Below are positions 51,995 to 63,524 of a stretch of 64,000 nt of DNA, in pieces. Position numbers and translations under genes: made by a program. Below the pieces are notes generated by a model. It was not told where the DNA came from. It saw only the letters and a list, made by a program, of their open reading frames with translations, and did not search any database. The stretch covers positions 46,182,743 to 46,246,742 of the forward strand of contig QVOM02000112.1 of NCBI GenBank assembly GCA_003586115.2, written 5' to 3'. Each line of letters opens with the position of its first letter. Position 1 is the first letter of the stretch. This stretch comes from Salvator merianae. Lineage: Eukaryota; Chordata; Lepidosauria; Squamata; Teiidae.

Positions 51995-53554
51995 TACTGC
52001 TCCAAAAAAATTAAGACAACATGCAAGCATCCTAGTATAACCCCAAGATACTTAAACCTTAGGGATATCAATCTGTCCAGTTAGGAAGCATAACTGATTG
52101 TGAATCAATTTCATCTGCTTTGGTGGAAATGAAAGTGACAACAGGTACACTGGAGGGGCAACAAGAAGACAACCCTCAGAAAGGGAATGGTTGTGCAGGT
52201 GGTGGACACAGACAACACTCTTTCCTTGTCATTCCTGACTGATTCTTCTCTAGTTTTGCATTTTGCTAGTGTCCTTGTAAGTACTGGTAGCATGAGGTGA
52301 CACCTGCAGCCCAGTCAGGTTGCATAGGCAGTCCCGCTCCTCCAAGATGGCACATCCATATGTGCTATTGTGAGAAGGTTTGATGTGTCTCCCAACACAG
52401 TCTCAAGAGCATGGAACAGATTCCAGGACATGGGCTGTTACACAAGGAGAGCTGGACAGGGTCATAGAAGGGCATCAACTCAGCATCAGGAGCACTATCT
52501 GTTTCTTTTGTGCATGGAGGAACAGGAGGAGTACTGCCAGAGCCCTACAAAATGACCTCTAGCGGGCTACGAGTGCATGTTTCCGACCAAACTGTCAGAA
52601 ACAGAGTCCATGACGGTGGCCACAGGGCCTGATGTCCTGTAGTGGGATGCGTGTTCACAGTTCAGGACTGTGCAACTCAATCAGCATTCACCAGAGAACA
52701 CCAGAATTGGCAGGTTTGACATTGCTGCTCTATTCTTTTCACAGATGAGAGCAGGTTCACAATAAGCACATGTGATAGATGTGCAGGAGTTTGGAGACAC
52801 TGTTATGCTGCCTGCAACATTATCCAGTATGACTAGTTTGGCGATGGGTCAATGATGGTTTGGGGAGGCATATTCTTGGAGGGTCGCACAAACCTCCATG
52901 TGATAGCCAATGGTACCCTGACTGCTGTTAGGTACTGAGATGAAATCCTCAGAGCCATTGTCAGACCTTACACTGGTGCAGTGGGCCCTGGATTCCTTCT
53001 GGTGCAGGACAATGCCGGACCTCATATGGCCAGTGTGTATAGGCAGTTACTGGATGACGAAGCCATTGATGCCATTGTCTGGTCCTCATGTTCCTCAGAC
53101 TTGAATTCAGTTGAGAACCTCTGAGACATTATGTATTGGTGTATCCGATGCCACCAAGTAGTGCCAGACTGTCCAGGAGCTCACTAATGCTCTGATCCTG
53201 GTCTGAGAGGAGATTCCTCGGGACACCATCCGCTGTCTCATCAGTAGCATGCCCAGACATTGTTGGGAGTGCATACAGGCACATGGGGGCTGTACACACT
53301 ACTGAGTCGCATTATGAGTTGCGGTGTTGAAATTCATGCAAATTGGATCTACCCTCGATTTCAATTTTCTACTTTGATTTTTGGGGTGATTTGGAATCCA
53401 GTCCTCAATTGGTTGATGATTTTGGTTTCCATTAACCATTGATACGTCATTTTGTCCTCAGCGAACTACACAGTTTCTAACAGTAAAGACTGTCAACTTG
53501 AATCTTTCGTTCATCAAGATCCAATGTGTGTTCCCTTAATTGTTTTGAGCCCTG
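51995..53554 (+). mobile_element. Tc1-type DNA transposon relic with terminal inverted repeats
   Basis: About 1.56 kb. Ends: TACTGCTCCAAAAAAATTAA at the left, and the reverse complement of TTAATTGTTTTGAGCCCTG at the right, flanked by TA dinucleotides (the Tc1/mariner target). Plus-strand transposase remains: helix-turn-helix RRFDVSPNTVSRAWNRFQDM (52373), catalytic TDESRF (Asp at 52744), QDNAGPH (Asp at 53008) and SDLNSVENL (Glu at 53113). The last two catalytic residues are 34 apart, the DD34E spacing of Tc1. Several stops and frameshifts make it inactive. Confidence 0.9.
52351..53305 (+). pseudogene. Tc1-like transposase pseudogene
   Basis: Coding remnant inside the element at 51995-53554. 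The family enzyme cuts and pastes the element through a DDE nuclease and binds its ends through paired helix-turn-helix domains. Readable pieces include VMVWGG-like MMVWGGIFLEG (about 52853), RTNLHVIANGTLTAVRY, EILRAIVRPYTGAVGPGFLL and DDEAIDAIVW. In-frame stops interrupt, for example just after VRY and in ENL*D. All three catalytic positions survive, but the frame is broken. Confidence 0.85.
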
Positions 53555-54227
53555 TATCTATAATCAGGTCACAGGGATCAAAAGAAGAGTCAACAGTGTA
53601 ACATTCAAATCTCTAACGTATGATGCTGGATGCTGAATTCCAAAAAAATCAAAAAGATCTCCCAGGGCATGACATTCCAGGGTCAGCCAAAAAAGGTCTT
53701 GTTCATCATACCCAGACAGGCAGGCCTCAGATGTTGGTAGAACAAAAAACAGAACCCCCTGGACCCTATGGAGCAGGAGGTTGTCCATGTGTTTTGGTCC
53801 CAAGCCATTTTAGAGCTTTCAAGGTAGTAACCAGCCCTTTGAAGTAGATCCAGAAACCCACTTCATCCAGTTAACATTGCATAACAGCCACATATTCTCA
53901 GTCCTTGGCTCCTGACTAAACCTAGCAGCTGCATTTTCTTCTGGAATAAATTTCTGGATTCTCTTCAAAGGCTGCTGATGTAGCATTTCTTACAACAATC
54001 CAACCATGATCTAAACACAACATGTAAGATTGTGTATTAGATACATTTTCTCCAGAAATGGTGCAACAGAGCCACTGGCCATAACAAGACCAAATGCACT
54101 CATTGTCACAACCATAACCACATACAGAAGCAAAGCTGGGTACAGAACGGCCAAGCTTCGTGCTCTTATCTAAACCAAATTCCATCTGTGTTATTGGAAA
54201 GGAGCTCATATTATCCAAGATCTCTTA

Positions 54228-54374
54228 AGGTCATAGGAAGCTGTTCAATATTGAGGTAGATCACTGGTTCATTTAGCTTAATGTCCATGCAGATGTCATA
54301 CATAGAACTCTCCAAGCCCTGCCTGGGATCTTCTGTGTCCATGTATTCTGGTCTATCACTAAGCTATGGCCCAT
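54228..54374 (-). mobile_element. tRNA-derived SINE (decayed)
   Basis: On the minus strand: GGGCCATAGCTTAGTGATAG (A-box region), a worn B box (AGATCCCAGGCAGG) and an ending CAATATTGAACAGCTTCCTA. Plus-strand text TCACTGGTTCATTTAGCTTA fits the usual reptile SINE 3' body. Confidence 0.6.
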
Positions 54375-54439
54375 CCTTAAATAACACATTTATTTATTTG
54401 TCTTTCTGGCTGGGTCTTCATAAGGCATAGAGAAGTCCT

Positions 54440-54822
54440 GTAGGGGCATCCAAGTCAGCCAGTCTCTACAGCACCCTCCATCAAACTGGGTGTGAGGGTG
54501 CTTGGAGGGACCTGTATGCCCCTCCAAGATGCAAAAAGTTCATTGTGCAAGGAGTAACTCTGAGGTGGTGTCTCGTGCACTGAACCCAGCCCTCACTGCA
54601 GTGAAACACATTGTGTTTGCATGAGGGTCTGCTGGACTGGTGCACAGAGGGCAAGGAGGCCCTCTGTGTGCAGCACGGTGACTTGAATGTGGCCTTGTTG
54701 ATGGCAGCGGAGCCATCAAGCTTCTTGCTGAGAATGTCTGAGGCTGTAGGGACAGTCTGCTCTGGTGGAACACCGCTCCAAAGTGCCTCCTGTAGGCAAA
54801 ATGGAGGCAACCTCTCTCTCCT
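54440..54822 (+). mobile_element. Family B repeat, copy 1
   Basis: GGGGCATCCAAGT, GTGTGAGGGTGCTTGGAGGG, ATGCCCCTCCAAGATGCAAA, TGTGCAAGGAGTAACTC, AAGGAGGCCCTCTGTG, GATGGCAGCGGAGCC. The same blocks occur in the same order and orientation at 56088-56392. Non-coding; class unknown. Confidence 0.7.
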
Positions 54823-56087
54823 TCTTTGTAACCTAAGGTCTCAAGATAAGTTACAATAAAACTAATATTAAAAAAACAAAACCAGTTAAAAATTGAGTCT
54901 GCTGAAAAAAAAGATGAACAGTACCTGAAGAGGCCAGTTACTTCTTTAGCTGAAGGCTTGAATGTATTAAGCTTTGGTTCATTCATCCCATACTGCACAC
55001 AGAGCTAATTCCAGAAAACATTTTGATAACTTCCATGATAAATTTCCATATCATTGAAAATAAAGGCTCCAAACCTCCCCAGAATCTGTCCCAGAAATTT
55101 CAAATGTAAGTCAAACAGTATGGTTGATCACATAGAACCCTGCAGGATCTCATGGAAACTGAGACAAGACCCTCAGCACTATGGACACTACTCCGATATT
55201 GGTCAAGATAACACAAAAACAATTTATATGATACATTAAAATGAAATATTAAAGGGCACAAAAGTGTATTCTGCCTGAGAAACTAATTGCAATTTTTTTT
55301 TGCTGCAAGAGAAAAAAATACTTGGAAGAAAGATTCTTGACTCCTGAGAAAAAGTGGTCTATTTATTTGTACTGTAAATGCTGGCTTGAAGGAGAGGATA
55401 AGCTCATACTGTTCTATTATATGATGTCACCATGACTGGATATAAAGAGCAAGTAGGATGTATAGGGAAAAGAAACTGAGCCAACTATGGCTTTAAAACA
55501 ATTGTTGCAGCCACATTAAAACTATATGTAAATTTGTCAGCAACACATTTACAAAATATGTAAAAATGTTTGTATTGCTTTTATCTTTTGTAACCTTGGG
55601 ACATAAAATAAAATTTGGGATATAAAATTTGGAGCAAAAATAAAATAAAATATGGTATTGTAGCTTCAAGTTTTTTGTGGTGCTTTGGCATTTTTATTTT
55701 TTTTTGGCAAGATTAGCTTTATTTTCCTATAGATCAGAACTGAGAGTCAGCATAGCTCAGTACTAGTGTACATTCAACACTGGTAGGGTAAAGATATTAC
55801 TTCTGCTCAGTGAACTGGAAGACTCAAAGATGATTTAATATCCAAGGTTATGGGTGCTTCTTACAAGGATGCAGCTCATGTTTCGTACAAGTGTGAACTT
55901 GTGGTGCATGTGGTCTTTCTTATTCATCTGGAAAGAAAGGAAATGTGCACTGACTATATTCTCCATTAAAACAAGTAAGGAGGTAACTTCACAGCTGCCA
56001 TAATAGCTAAGTATGTTAGTATGTTCAATACATTGTTTGAGACTCAGTCCATGTCTTCACAGGATACAGAAGATGCCTTGGGGGCAT

Positions 56088-56392
56088 CTAAGTAGGCCTT
56101 TCTCCACTGCACTCTCTTCCTAAGGAGTGTGAGGGTGCTTGAATGCCCCTCCAGGGCACAAAACGTTCAGTGTGCAAGGAGTGACTCCAAGGCCATTTCT
56201 TGTGCACTGTAAAAGGTCCTCATTGCAGCAAAATGTGCAGCTTATACACAGAGGGGAAGGAGGCCCTCCATGAATGCACCCTTGGTGACAGCAGTAGAGC
56301 CAACAAGCTCACTGCTGAGGCCACGTGAGGCTGCAAGAGTGGCCCATTCTGCAAGGCACCTCCCATCAGTGAAATGGAGGCACGCCCACAGC
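56088..56392 (+). mobile_element. Family B repeat, copy 2
   Basis: GGGGGCATCTAAGT, GAGTGTGAGGGTGCTTGAAT, GCCCCTCCAGGGCACAAAAC, TGTGCAAGGAGTGACTCC, AAGGAGGCCCTCCATG, GACAGCAGTAGAGCC. About 80 bp shorter than copy 1. Confidence 0.7.
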
Positions 56393-57380
56393 CTTCAGTT
56401 CTATCACTACAGCTCTCAAAATTCAATTGTATCTCCAAGAACCACCTTAAACACACTCTTTTCCAAATCATAAATTCACTTTTCCCAGTTCTAGGCAATT
56501 TCTTGACTCCAGTGATCTGCAGAGATTGTAGTTAAGGGCCACTGTTAGGAGAGTGGCATTCAAAGCCATTGAGCTTTTTTACTTCCTCAGCCAGCCTTCT
56601 TTGCTTATTATGGTGTTGTTTGTGCAAGTTCAAGCGTCCAACTATGGGGTCAGGACAGTAGTGCTAAGGCAGATATGACCTCACTGCTGCATAAACACAA
56701 GGGTCCATAAAGTTAGAATATGTTATCATCTTCCTAAAGACACCTTTGATATTTGAATTTTGTACTTATTTAAAGACAAAAAGAACACACCAAAAATAAG
56801 TCGTTTCAATAATTATTTTTCTGAATACCTTTCTGAAACAGTAGAAGTATTTACCATATTAATTCTGTCCACCTACAAGTGGAACAGGTTCCACAGTAGG
56901 ATGCTCCCTACTTCTTCTCGCTTCCTCAGGCATGGTGGCTGGAGAGGGGAACAAGGAAAGGGCTAGATCTTTCACTGCATTAGTAAAAGTCTGCTTGCAC
57001 AAGGTTGGACATCATTACCCAGAGCATACCAATGGTTGTCGAGTCAAAGGATAAATCTTTTAAAGAAAAAGAAGCCTTACTTCAATCACTAATGTACAAA
57101 AATATATATTTTTAATTAAAACACTGAGAGTTAAGGCCACAATACTTCAGTAAGACTGTGATATATTTGTTGCAGTAATTAAAATTATGAATATAAATAA
57201 ATACTACAAAGTTCATCCAAACTTAGTGTAAATCATTCCAGATATGCTAATTGTACTAAACAACCCACCACTGTAATCATTACACATATGCCATTATTGT
57301 TTTCAAGTATAAATAGTAACATCTGCTTCCAAAGTGTCCATAATAACATCCCATATACACAAGACTTTTCCATTTGAGCT

Positions 57381-57572
57381 CTAAAGTATTACACAGGTAG
57401 AGGAAGTCTTTTTGCCCTGATTTACAGATGGTGTCTCCTTTTGATTTTCCCCAGCATGGCTTTGATTTTCATCTCTACTTTGTTCATGAGGCACATCTCC
57501 CTGATTTCCAGTTTCCTGCTCATTTTCAAGTTTGTTTTCATCACAGCTGTGTGCATTCTTCTGCTTTGAAGA
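57381..57572 (-). CDS. RPGR: RPGR terminal coding exon with CaaX box
   Basis: 192 nt, 63 codons plus TAG, phase 0 start. Acceptor TTTTTTTAAACGAAAG. It encodes SSKQKNAHSCDENKLENEQE, then a polar stretch and ends KKTSSTCVIL. The final Cys-Val-Ile-Leu is a prenylation signal. Confidence 0.82.
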   Translation of the reverse strand, partial: SSKQKNAHSCDENKLENEQETGNQGDVPHEQSRDENQSHAGENQKETPSVNQGKKTSSTCVIL

Positions 57573-60500
57573 CTTTCGTTTAAAAAAAGAAAACTAAAAT
57601 ATACCAAAAAAAATAACCACACAGCAGTATTAGCAACTTGGAAAAGTACTGAGTAAAACTAAATATGCTTGTATGTTCATTGTTCAAAAGGAAACAGTCT
57701 AGACAACTTCACACATAACTACTTGCCTAGCAGTAGGGTACAAAATTCTTATTCAGATCTTTGCACCCTGTACCATGTCTTTCTGGAACTAAGTCCTGCT
57801 GAGCAAAGTTGGGCTTCCTCCAAAGTTAAGTGTGCATAATGCAGTCTTAAGTCACTTAACTGTGCAAGGACTGCAGCCAGAAAGTAGGATAAAGTGGTAA
57901 CATTCCTAATGAATTATTCTAACACAAACAACAAAGCATTATGCAACTGTATGATAATTGATGACAGATGTTTGTTTACACCATCCAAAAAGATTGCAAA
58001 AGTTTATGCTCATAAAAACAGTATCTCTCAGCAGCAGCTCTTGGTTTCAATCTGAAGGACTTGCTCGGTATGTAGCAGTCAGTGGGATCCCTTGAAGAGA
58101 AAATGGTGAGGGAAGGAGCACAGATTCAGTCAGAAACTCCCTCTGCCCCATGACCCTGCTACGGAGCTGTCACTGTCTTGGCTGTATATTCAACAGACCA
58201 CTGTCACAGGTTTCCAGATCAGCACAAATGATTAATTTCCAGCCTTAGCTGGACGTGACTTGGCTTTGAACTGTCTATAAAGCTTCATACAATTTTGCAA
58301 AGGGCATACATAGAACTCTGAAAATCGCAGATCATGCAGCCAGGTCACGCAGCTGGTTACATATTTTAAAAATGTACATAAGTAAGATGCAGATTTCCCA
58401 CAGGTTACCAGGAGGGGACTGCATGTTCCTTCATGTTCAAAAGAAGAAAAAATAGCATATTAGAAGTAAAAGGCTCAAACCTTTTCTCCTTACATGTCAT
58501 CTTTTTAGACAAATGAATGTAGTAGAAAAAGAGGGTAGAATATCTTATTTTGGCATGTTTCTTGTTTAAAAATGAGCTAAACCAGAACATATTAAAACAT
58601 ATCTTTATTTTTCATTGCAGTCAAATCTGTACTGCATTTTCTGCCATAAAACCAATTCCCTTTCAGCTTTTAACATATCTGTGTATAGAAAGAATACAAA
58701 AATTGCAAAAATTAAAGCAGTATGATTTTGGAAAACTGATTTGACACAGACCTATTATTTGGAAAGACATTTCCACTAAACATCTACACTTTACTCCTTT
58801 TCTACCTTTTCTCCCCTTCCACTGGTTATACCTAGCCTTCTCTTCTTGCTTATTTATCTACTGATGTCTGACAGTCCTTCTCTGTTGCACACAGTAACAA
58901 GTAAACGTACACATTAAAGCTGCATAACCATACTCAGTTGTGATTATTAAGTATGCCAAAGAACCACTGGATTCCAATTTTCACCCTTCAGCATTAGCCC
59001 ATCCAAAAGGAAGCATGGAAAGTATCCCACAAAGAGAAGCTCAGAAAAAAAAAACATGTAGGAATTAAAATTCCAAGAAGAGTTCTTTACATGATGCCAG
59101 GCATGCATGTATCTTGCTTTTTACGCTCAAATTAACAAGATGACATAGGAATATTTTTACCCGTTTTGCCCTCTCTAATAGTCTTCCAGATGTTCTCTCT
59201 TCATGACTGCTTGTAATTGCTTCTGAAGAATTGTTCGTGGCATAAGCATTAGAATATTCACTCTCTAAAAATAAAGCAATAAATAGAACCTTTTCAATTA
59301 CAGCATGCCAATCATAAGAGTTAAATCAAATTAATTTCAGTCATCGAACTAATCAGATTCTCAAGCTGAAATGGTACAGTCATTTAAACAACTTTTATTT
59401 AGATCATGCCCGCTTTCCTTTGTATTTTTGTAATTAGATATGGTATTTTGGTTATGGACTGCAGATGCTTAACAGTATTCATGTGCATGCAAGTGTTATG
59501 TCTAAAAATCTTATTTTGTGATTGTTTTCAGACTGTTTTATTGTATTGTATTTTCCCTATATATTCTGTTTCTTCTATTTCATTTTGTAAATGTCCTTGT
59601 TTCTGTGGAAAGGCAATTAATAAAATAACATTAATAGCATTAATAGGAAAAAAAAGGGAACAGCAAAATCTATAAAATCGGAGCAAACATAATAAGCTAT
59701 CCAACAATAGTTTCCTAACATTTTTGAGTACAAGTGGACATTAAACTACAGCCATCACTAATCAACCGCAGTTTATTAAGTCAGAATTTTTTTTGTGGGG
59801 GAGGAGGGAGTGGGACAGGTTATACTGTGTATTTCAGTTCTTGCTCTTGTAATAAAAAGACCTAAAGAAAATACTGGAATAATGTAAAAAGAATACAACT
59901 GGGAAGACATTAGATAAAGAAAAAAAAATTGGGATTTTACCATAGTCTGAAGAGGAGGTCCTTTGTCTGTGATTCAGTGTGGTTCTGACCACAGTAGCTC
60001 ATTTTATGCAGGGAAAGCAGTCTATCAAAGTAAATTCAGTTATCTTTTACATCTGAATTTTCAGTGACTTACAGGCCTCTTATGGACATTCTATGTAAAG
60101 GCAGAATTTATTTATTTATTTATTTCACATGTATCCCACCCTTCACCTGAAGGTCCCAGGGCAGGGCAGCACTCAGTTAAAGAATAATTAACAGAATAAA
60201 AAAAAATAAATTAAACTAGAACCCTCTCCCTGGCAGGCCTACATTTAGAGGAAGCTGAGCATCAAAGGCCTAAGTGAACAGATCAAGTTTTAAACAGGCA
60301 CTAAAACCATTTAATGCTGGTGCCTCATTAGGAAAACTGTTCCAAAACCTGGGAGTCACCACAGAGAAGGCCCTCTTGCCTGCCACTATCCTTCATAACT
60401 CTGGGTGACAAAACTACAGTAAGTGTCTCTCTTTTGATCTTAATGTCCAGGCAGGTCCATATTGGATAAGAAGCTCCTTCATATATTTGAGGACCTAGCC

Positions 60501-63500
60501 ATTTAGGGCTTTATATGTCAACATCAACAGCTTAAATCAGGTTCGGTAGCAAACTGGTAACCAGTGCAGATCTTTTAGGACCAGCGTGTGATGATACTGG
60601 GAAGTCTGTGACACAGAAAGGTAAACTGCTTACAATGGCATGCAACTGATGCGTCTTGTTGACTTCAAAATTAACACAGTCTCTTTTCTTATGAAGTCAT
60701 CCTCTGTGTTACATAGTTTTGCTTTCAAATGGTTGATAAAATATGATCCACCTTGGATGATACATTTTGTTTTACAACGTGGATTTGTTTTTAACATGGT
60801 AAAATATTGCTTCACTTTGGCTTCTCAGGCACCAGTGACCTACAGTAGTAGACTGGATCACTCTTCCTAGCAGCACTGACAGATGGGCAGATTGTGTTTC
60901 CCCTCTGAGGGCCACTGACTTATTGGTTATCAGGGTCTTTCCTCTTCAGTGCTATTGGCTTCCACTGGCAAACCAGAAGACCATAGTTTCTTTAACCCCT
61001 GGTTTTCCCTAGGTGGTAATTACTTGCATAACACAAGGACTTGTGGGAACCAAACCATAGAGGTATACAAACGATGTCTAATCAATTCCATATTCCTTAC
61101 AATATAGGAAAATTGTCACAAATGTTAGTCCTGGAACTGACACCAAGAAGATCCTTAAGTACAGACTCCACTGTAATGCTCTATAGATGCTATGGTTTCA
61201 GTGAGTATGATGACTGTAAACTCTACTGACACTAAACGAATCAGGTTTATATGGTATTTTTTATTACAAAAGCAATTTAAAAAACCCTAGACATTATCAA
61301 AACTGAAGATTCGAGATTACAAAGAGACACAGGAAATCCTACTTCATATCCCTCCTACCAAGAACAATAGGCTTATTTTAAACATAGATTTTATTGTTTT
61401 AATCACTCAGTCTATCAGCTTGCAAAATGAGAAACCACCAGTAGTACATTTCTTTAATATACAGAAATAAGCAAAACACTTGGAAGGCATTTTTCTCTAT
61501 GCTGCTGTTTTCCATTTGAAAAATTAAAGGAATGCAGAATGGATAAAGATTTGTGACATGGCTGTTTCAGTAAATGTAAGTTCCTTTAAACTGACCTAGA
61601 ATTTGATGCAGTTAATAGAACTGGCATCAACAGTGTTTTGTCTCTTTCTAAAATTGGCAGGATTCTATTCCTTTTGTAGCTGACACAAAGCAGACCACAA
61701 TGACAGCGTGGCAAGGGCAGAGGACAAATGGCTTTTTTTGTAACAGTTGTAAAATTAAGGGAACATCAAAGCCCTGGTAATTCCATCTGGCAACAGCTAT
61801 CAGTTGAAATTCCCACTTAACTCCAAATCAATTTATCACTACGGCAGGCATATGAAAGAAAGGCCATCTCAAGCAATTGGCACAAGAAAATGAAAGGGAA
61901 GCTTTCGTACTGATAAAAAAGAACCTCAGGTGACACACAAGAGAACTGCGTTGACTGATTCAAAGCAGGGAAATAGACATGTTAATGTCTTTTGTGACTA
62001 CTGTTTATATCATGAATTCCAGAGACATTTTATCAGATTAATTATGGAGAATATTATATAATAATCAGCAACCCCTATCTTGCTATTTACTTGTTAATTT
62101 GTATCTACAATAGATTCATGAGGAGGGCACAGTAATCCTTGCTGAATCATTCACAATGTTGGCTGATAAGTTTAAATAGAATAGGATTCGCTATTAGTTA
62201 CTTATCCCAGCTGATGTCATTGCTGATACCACTATCTACGGTAAGTGATGGTATCTGTAAAAAGCTTCACCAAGTGATACTTTAAAACTTTCTCATCTCT
62301 CCACATATTTCAATTTGTCAATGCTTCATCATAAAAGCCATGACTCAAGACTTTTGTTACTAGACTGGAGGGGCAAAAACAACCCCCCGATACTATAATA
62401 TAGGTTATAAGAAGGCTAGCCTTGTATGGATTATTGAGATCTGGACAGATGAGCTGGGTGGGGGTTTGACACTCAGTCAGCTTTGTCCATCCAAAAATTC
62501 AGGGCATTATCGGTTCAGATTGGTAGGGCAAGGCAGGGAAGTCACCGGAGTTCATAGAGGACATTGGGGAAAGTTGGAGTGAGGTGCCATCTGTATGCTG
62601 ATGATATTCAGCCCTCCATCTCCATCTCCATTTCCATCTGAGCCAGGTGAGGCGGTCGAGGTCTGGAACAGCTGCCTGGAAGCAGGGACGGACTGGAATG
62701 AGTTCAACAAACTGAGAATAATTTATGACAAGACAGAGGTGCTGTATGTTCCAGATTCTTGAGTGAAGGAAGTGGAAAGATATCCCCTTCCAAATAAGGT
62801 TGCACTCCCCTAAAAGAACAGATATGGATCTTCTGCTGTCATTAGAATTTTAGGTGGCAATGGTGACTAGGAGTGGGTATTTCCACTTTAGGTTAATTAG
62901 ACAGTCTAAACTCTTTCTGGACAGAAATCACGTGGCCACAGTAACTTATGCTATTGTAACATCCAGCTTGGACTATTGTAATGCTCTCTATGTCGGGTTG
63001 ACCTCAAAGACAATTTGGAAGCTGGAACTCGCGCAAAATGGTATAGTCCCTGATTATGGAATTACCCTGCGGTATATATCTTCACTTTTTCACTCAGCTC
63101 CTTATTCATTAAGATGTCCCTGTGTTGTGCTGCACTGTTAGGTTTGTATTACTATTTTAAATGTTCTGTAATTTTACTTGGTGTTTTATTGTTTTACATT
63201 AGATTTTAATAATGATTAAATAATGATTATTATTCATTTCTTTTAACATTGTTTACTTGTCCTGGGACCATAGAGTGAAGGGCAGGTTATATAAAACAGA
63301 AGGAAAAAATGCATCTTCCTATTCCATCCTTCGTCCCAAAGGACCCCAAGTGTTGACATGAGCAATGCAGTCATGCAGGTGTACAAATGCAGTGAAAGCC
63401 ATGACTCATTTCAAAAACAGAACAGCGATGGCTTTGGACCATAAGCAGACAAAGTTAAATGTAAATTGGCACATTTGTTCCCACCTTGTTTAGTAATCTC

Positions 63501-63524
63501 TTCTTCTGGACTCGCCTCTGCTTT
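57381..63524 (-). CDS. RPGR: RPGR, retinitis pigmentosa GTPase regulator: last three coding exons (5' part outside window)
   Basis: RPGR is a ciliary protein: its N-terminal RCC1-type propeller (not in this window) binds ciliary transport partners, and the constitutive long isoform is prenylated at a C-terminal CaaX box. Three minus-strand exons, 63524-63485, 59264-59161 and 57572-57381, splice with closing phases and encode about 111 residues of charged, Glu/Asn/Ser/Lys-rich low-complexity sequence ending SSTCVIL. The CVIL box is of the Leu-ending type that directs geranylgeranylation; human RPGR ends CTIL. The sequence itself is too divergent to name alone; the CaaX ending, composition, strand and position 5' of SRPX make the assignment. 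The retina-type ORF15 exon is not seen and should lie beyond 64000. Confidence 0.82.
57573..59160 (-). other. RPGR: RPGR last intron
   Basis: Phase 0 intron, 1588 bp, donor CGG|GTAAAA. No repeat recognised. Confidence 0.7.
59161..59264 (-). CDS. RPGR: RPGR penultimate coding exon
   Basis: 104 nt. Acceptor TTATTTTTAG, donor AAACGG|GTAAAA. It encodes (E)SEYSNAYATNNSSEAITSS, then HEERTSGRLLERAKR. Its first two bases complete a Glu codon from the exon before. Low-complexity and hydrophilic like the rest of this tail. Confidence 0.75.
60105..60600 (+). repeat. Family E interspersed repeat, copy 2
   Basis: Starts TTTATTTATTTATTTCACAT then ATCCCACCCTTCACCTGAAG, a reversed LINE-type 3' end. It continues GAAAACTGTTCCAAAACCTG, CTCCTTCATATATTTGAGGA, CCTAGCCATTTAGGGCTTTA and GTAACCAGTGCAGATCTTTT. 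The blocks parallel 26385-26945. Confidence 0.65.
62540..63300 (+). mobile_element. L2-type LINE fragment with RT YADD motif
   Basis: RCHLYADDIQPS is encoded at about 62584-62619 (the reverse-transcriptase catalytic box). YAIVTSSLDYCNALYVGLTS at about 62950-63008 is the L2 motif that follows. The 3' end reads CCTGGGACCATAGAGTGAAG then GGCAGGTTATATAAA. Frameshifts and stops throughout; inactive. Plus strand, opposite to RPGR. Confidence 0.8.
63485..63524 (-). CDS. RPGR: RPGR antepenultimate coding exon
   Basis: 40 nt. Acceptor TTCTTCTTTAAAG, donor CAAG|GTGGGA. It encodes KAEASPEEEITKQ plus the first base of Glu. An alternative acceptor four bases in (AAAG|CAG) would shift the frame. Short, so the call leans on phase agreement with the next exon. 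Confidence 0.65.

Larger units (their letters stand above)
51301..57380. other. Spacer between SRPX and RPGR
   Basis: No coding exon is recognised. Contents: family A copy (51547-51880), Tc1-like relic (51995-53554), piece of family E (53785-53830), tRNA-derived SINE (54228-54374), family B copies (54440-54822 and 56088-56392). 54850-56050 and 56420-57380 are AT-rich; the latter should include the RPGR 3' UTR. An ATTAAA lies on the minus strand near 57107, but no canonical AATAAA stood out. Confidence 0.6.
59265..63484 (-). other. RPGR: RPGR intron (second to last)
   Basis: Phase 1 intron, 4220 bp, donor GTGGGA. It contains a family E repeat (60105-60600) and an L2 fragment (62540-63300). 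60650-62500 holds nothing I can name. An additional small exon inside cannot be excluded. Confidence 0.6.
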
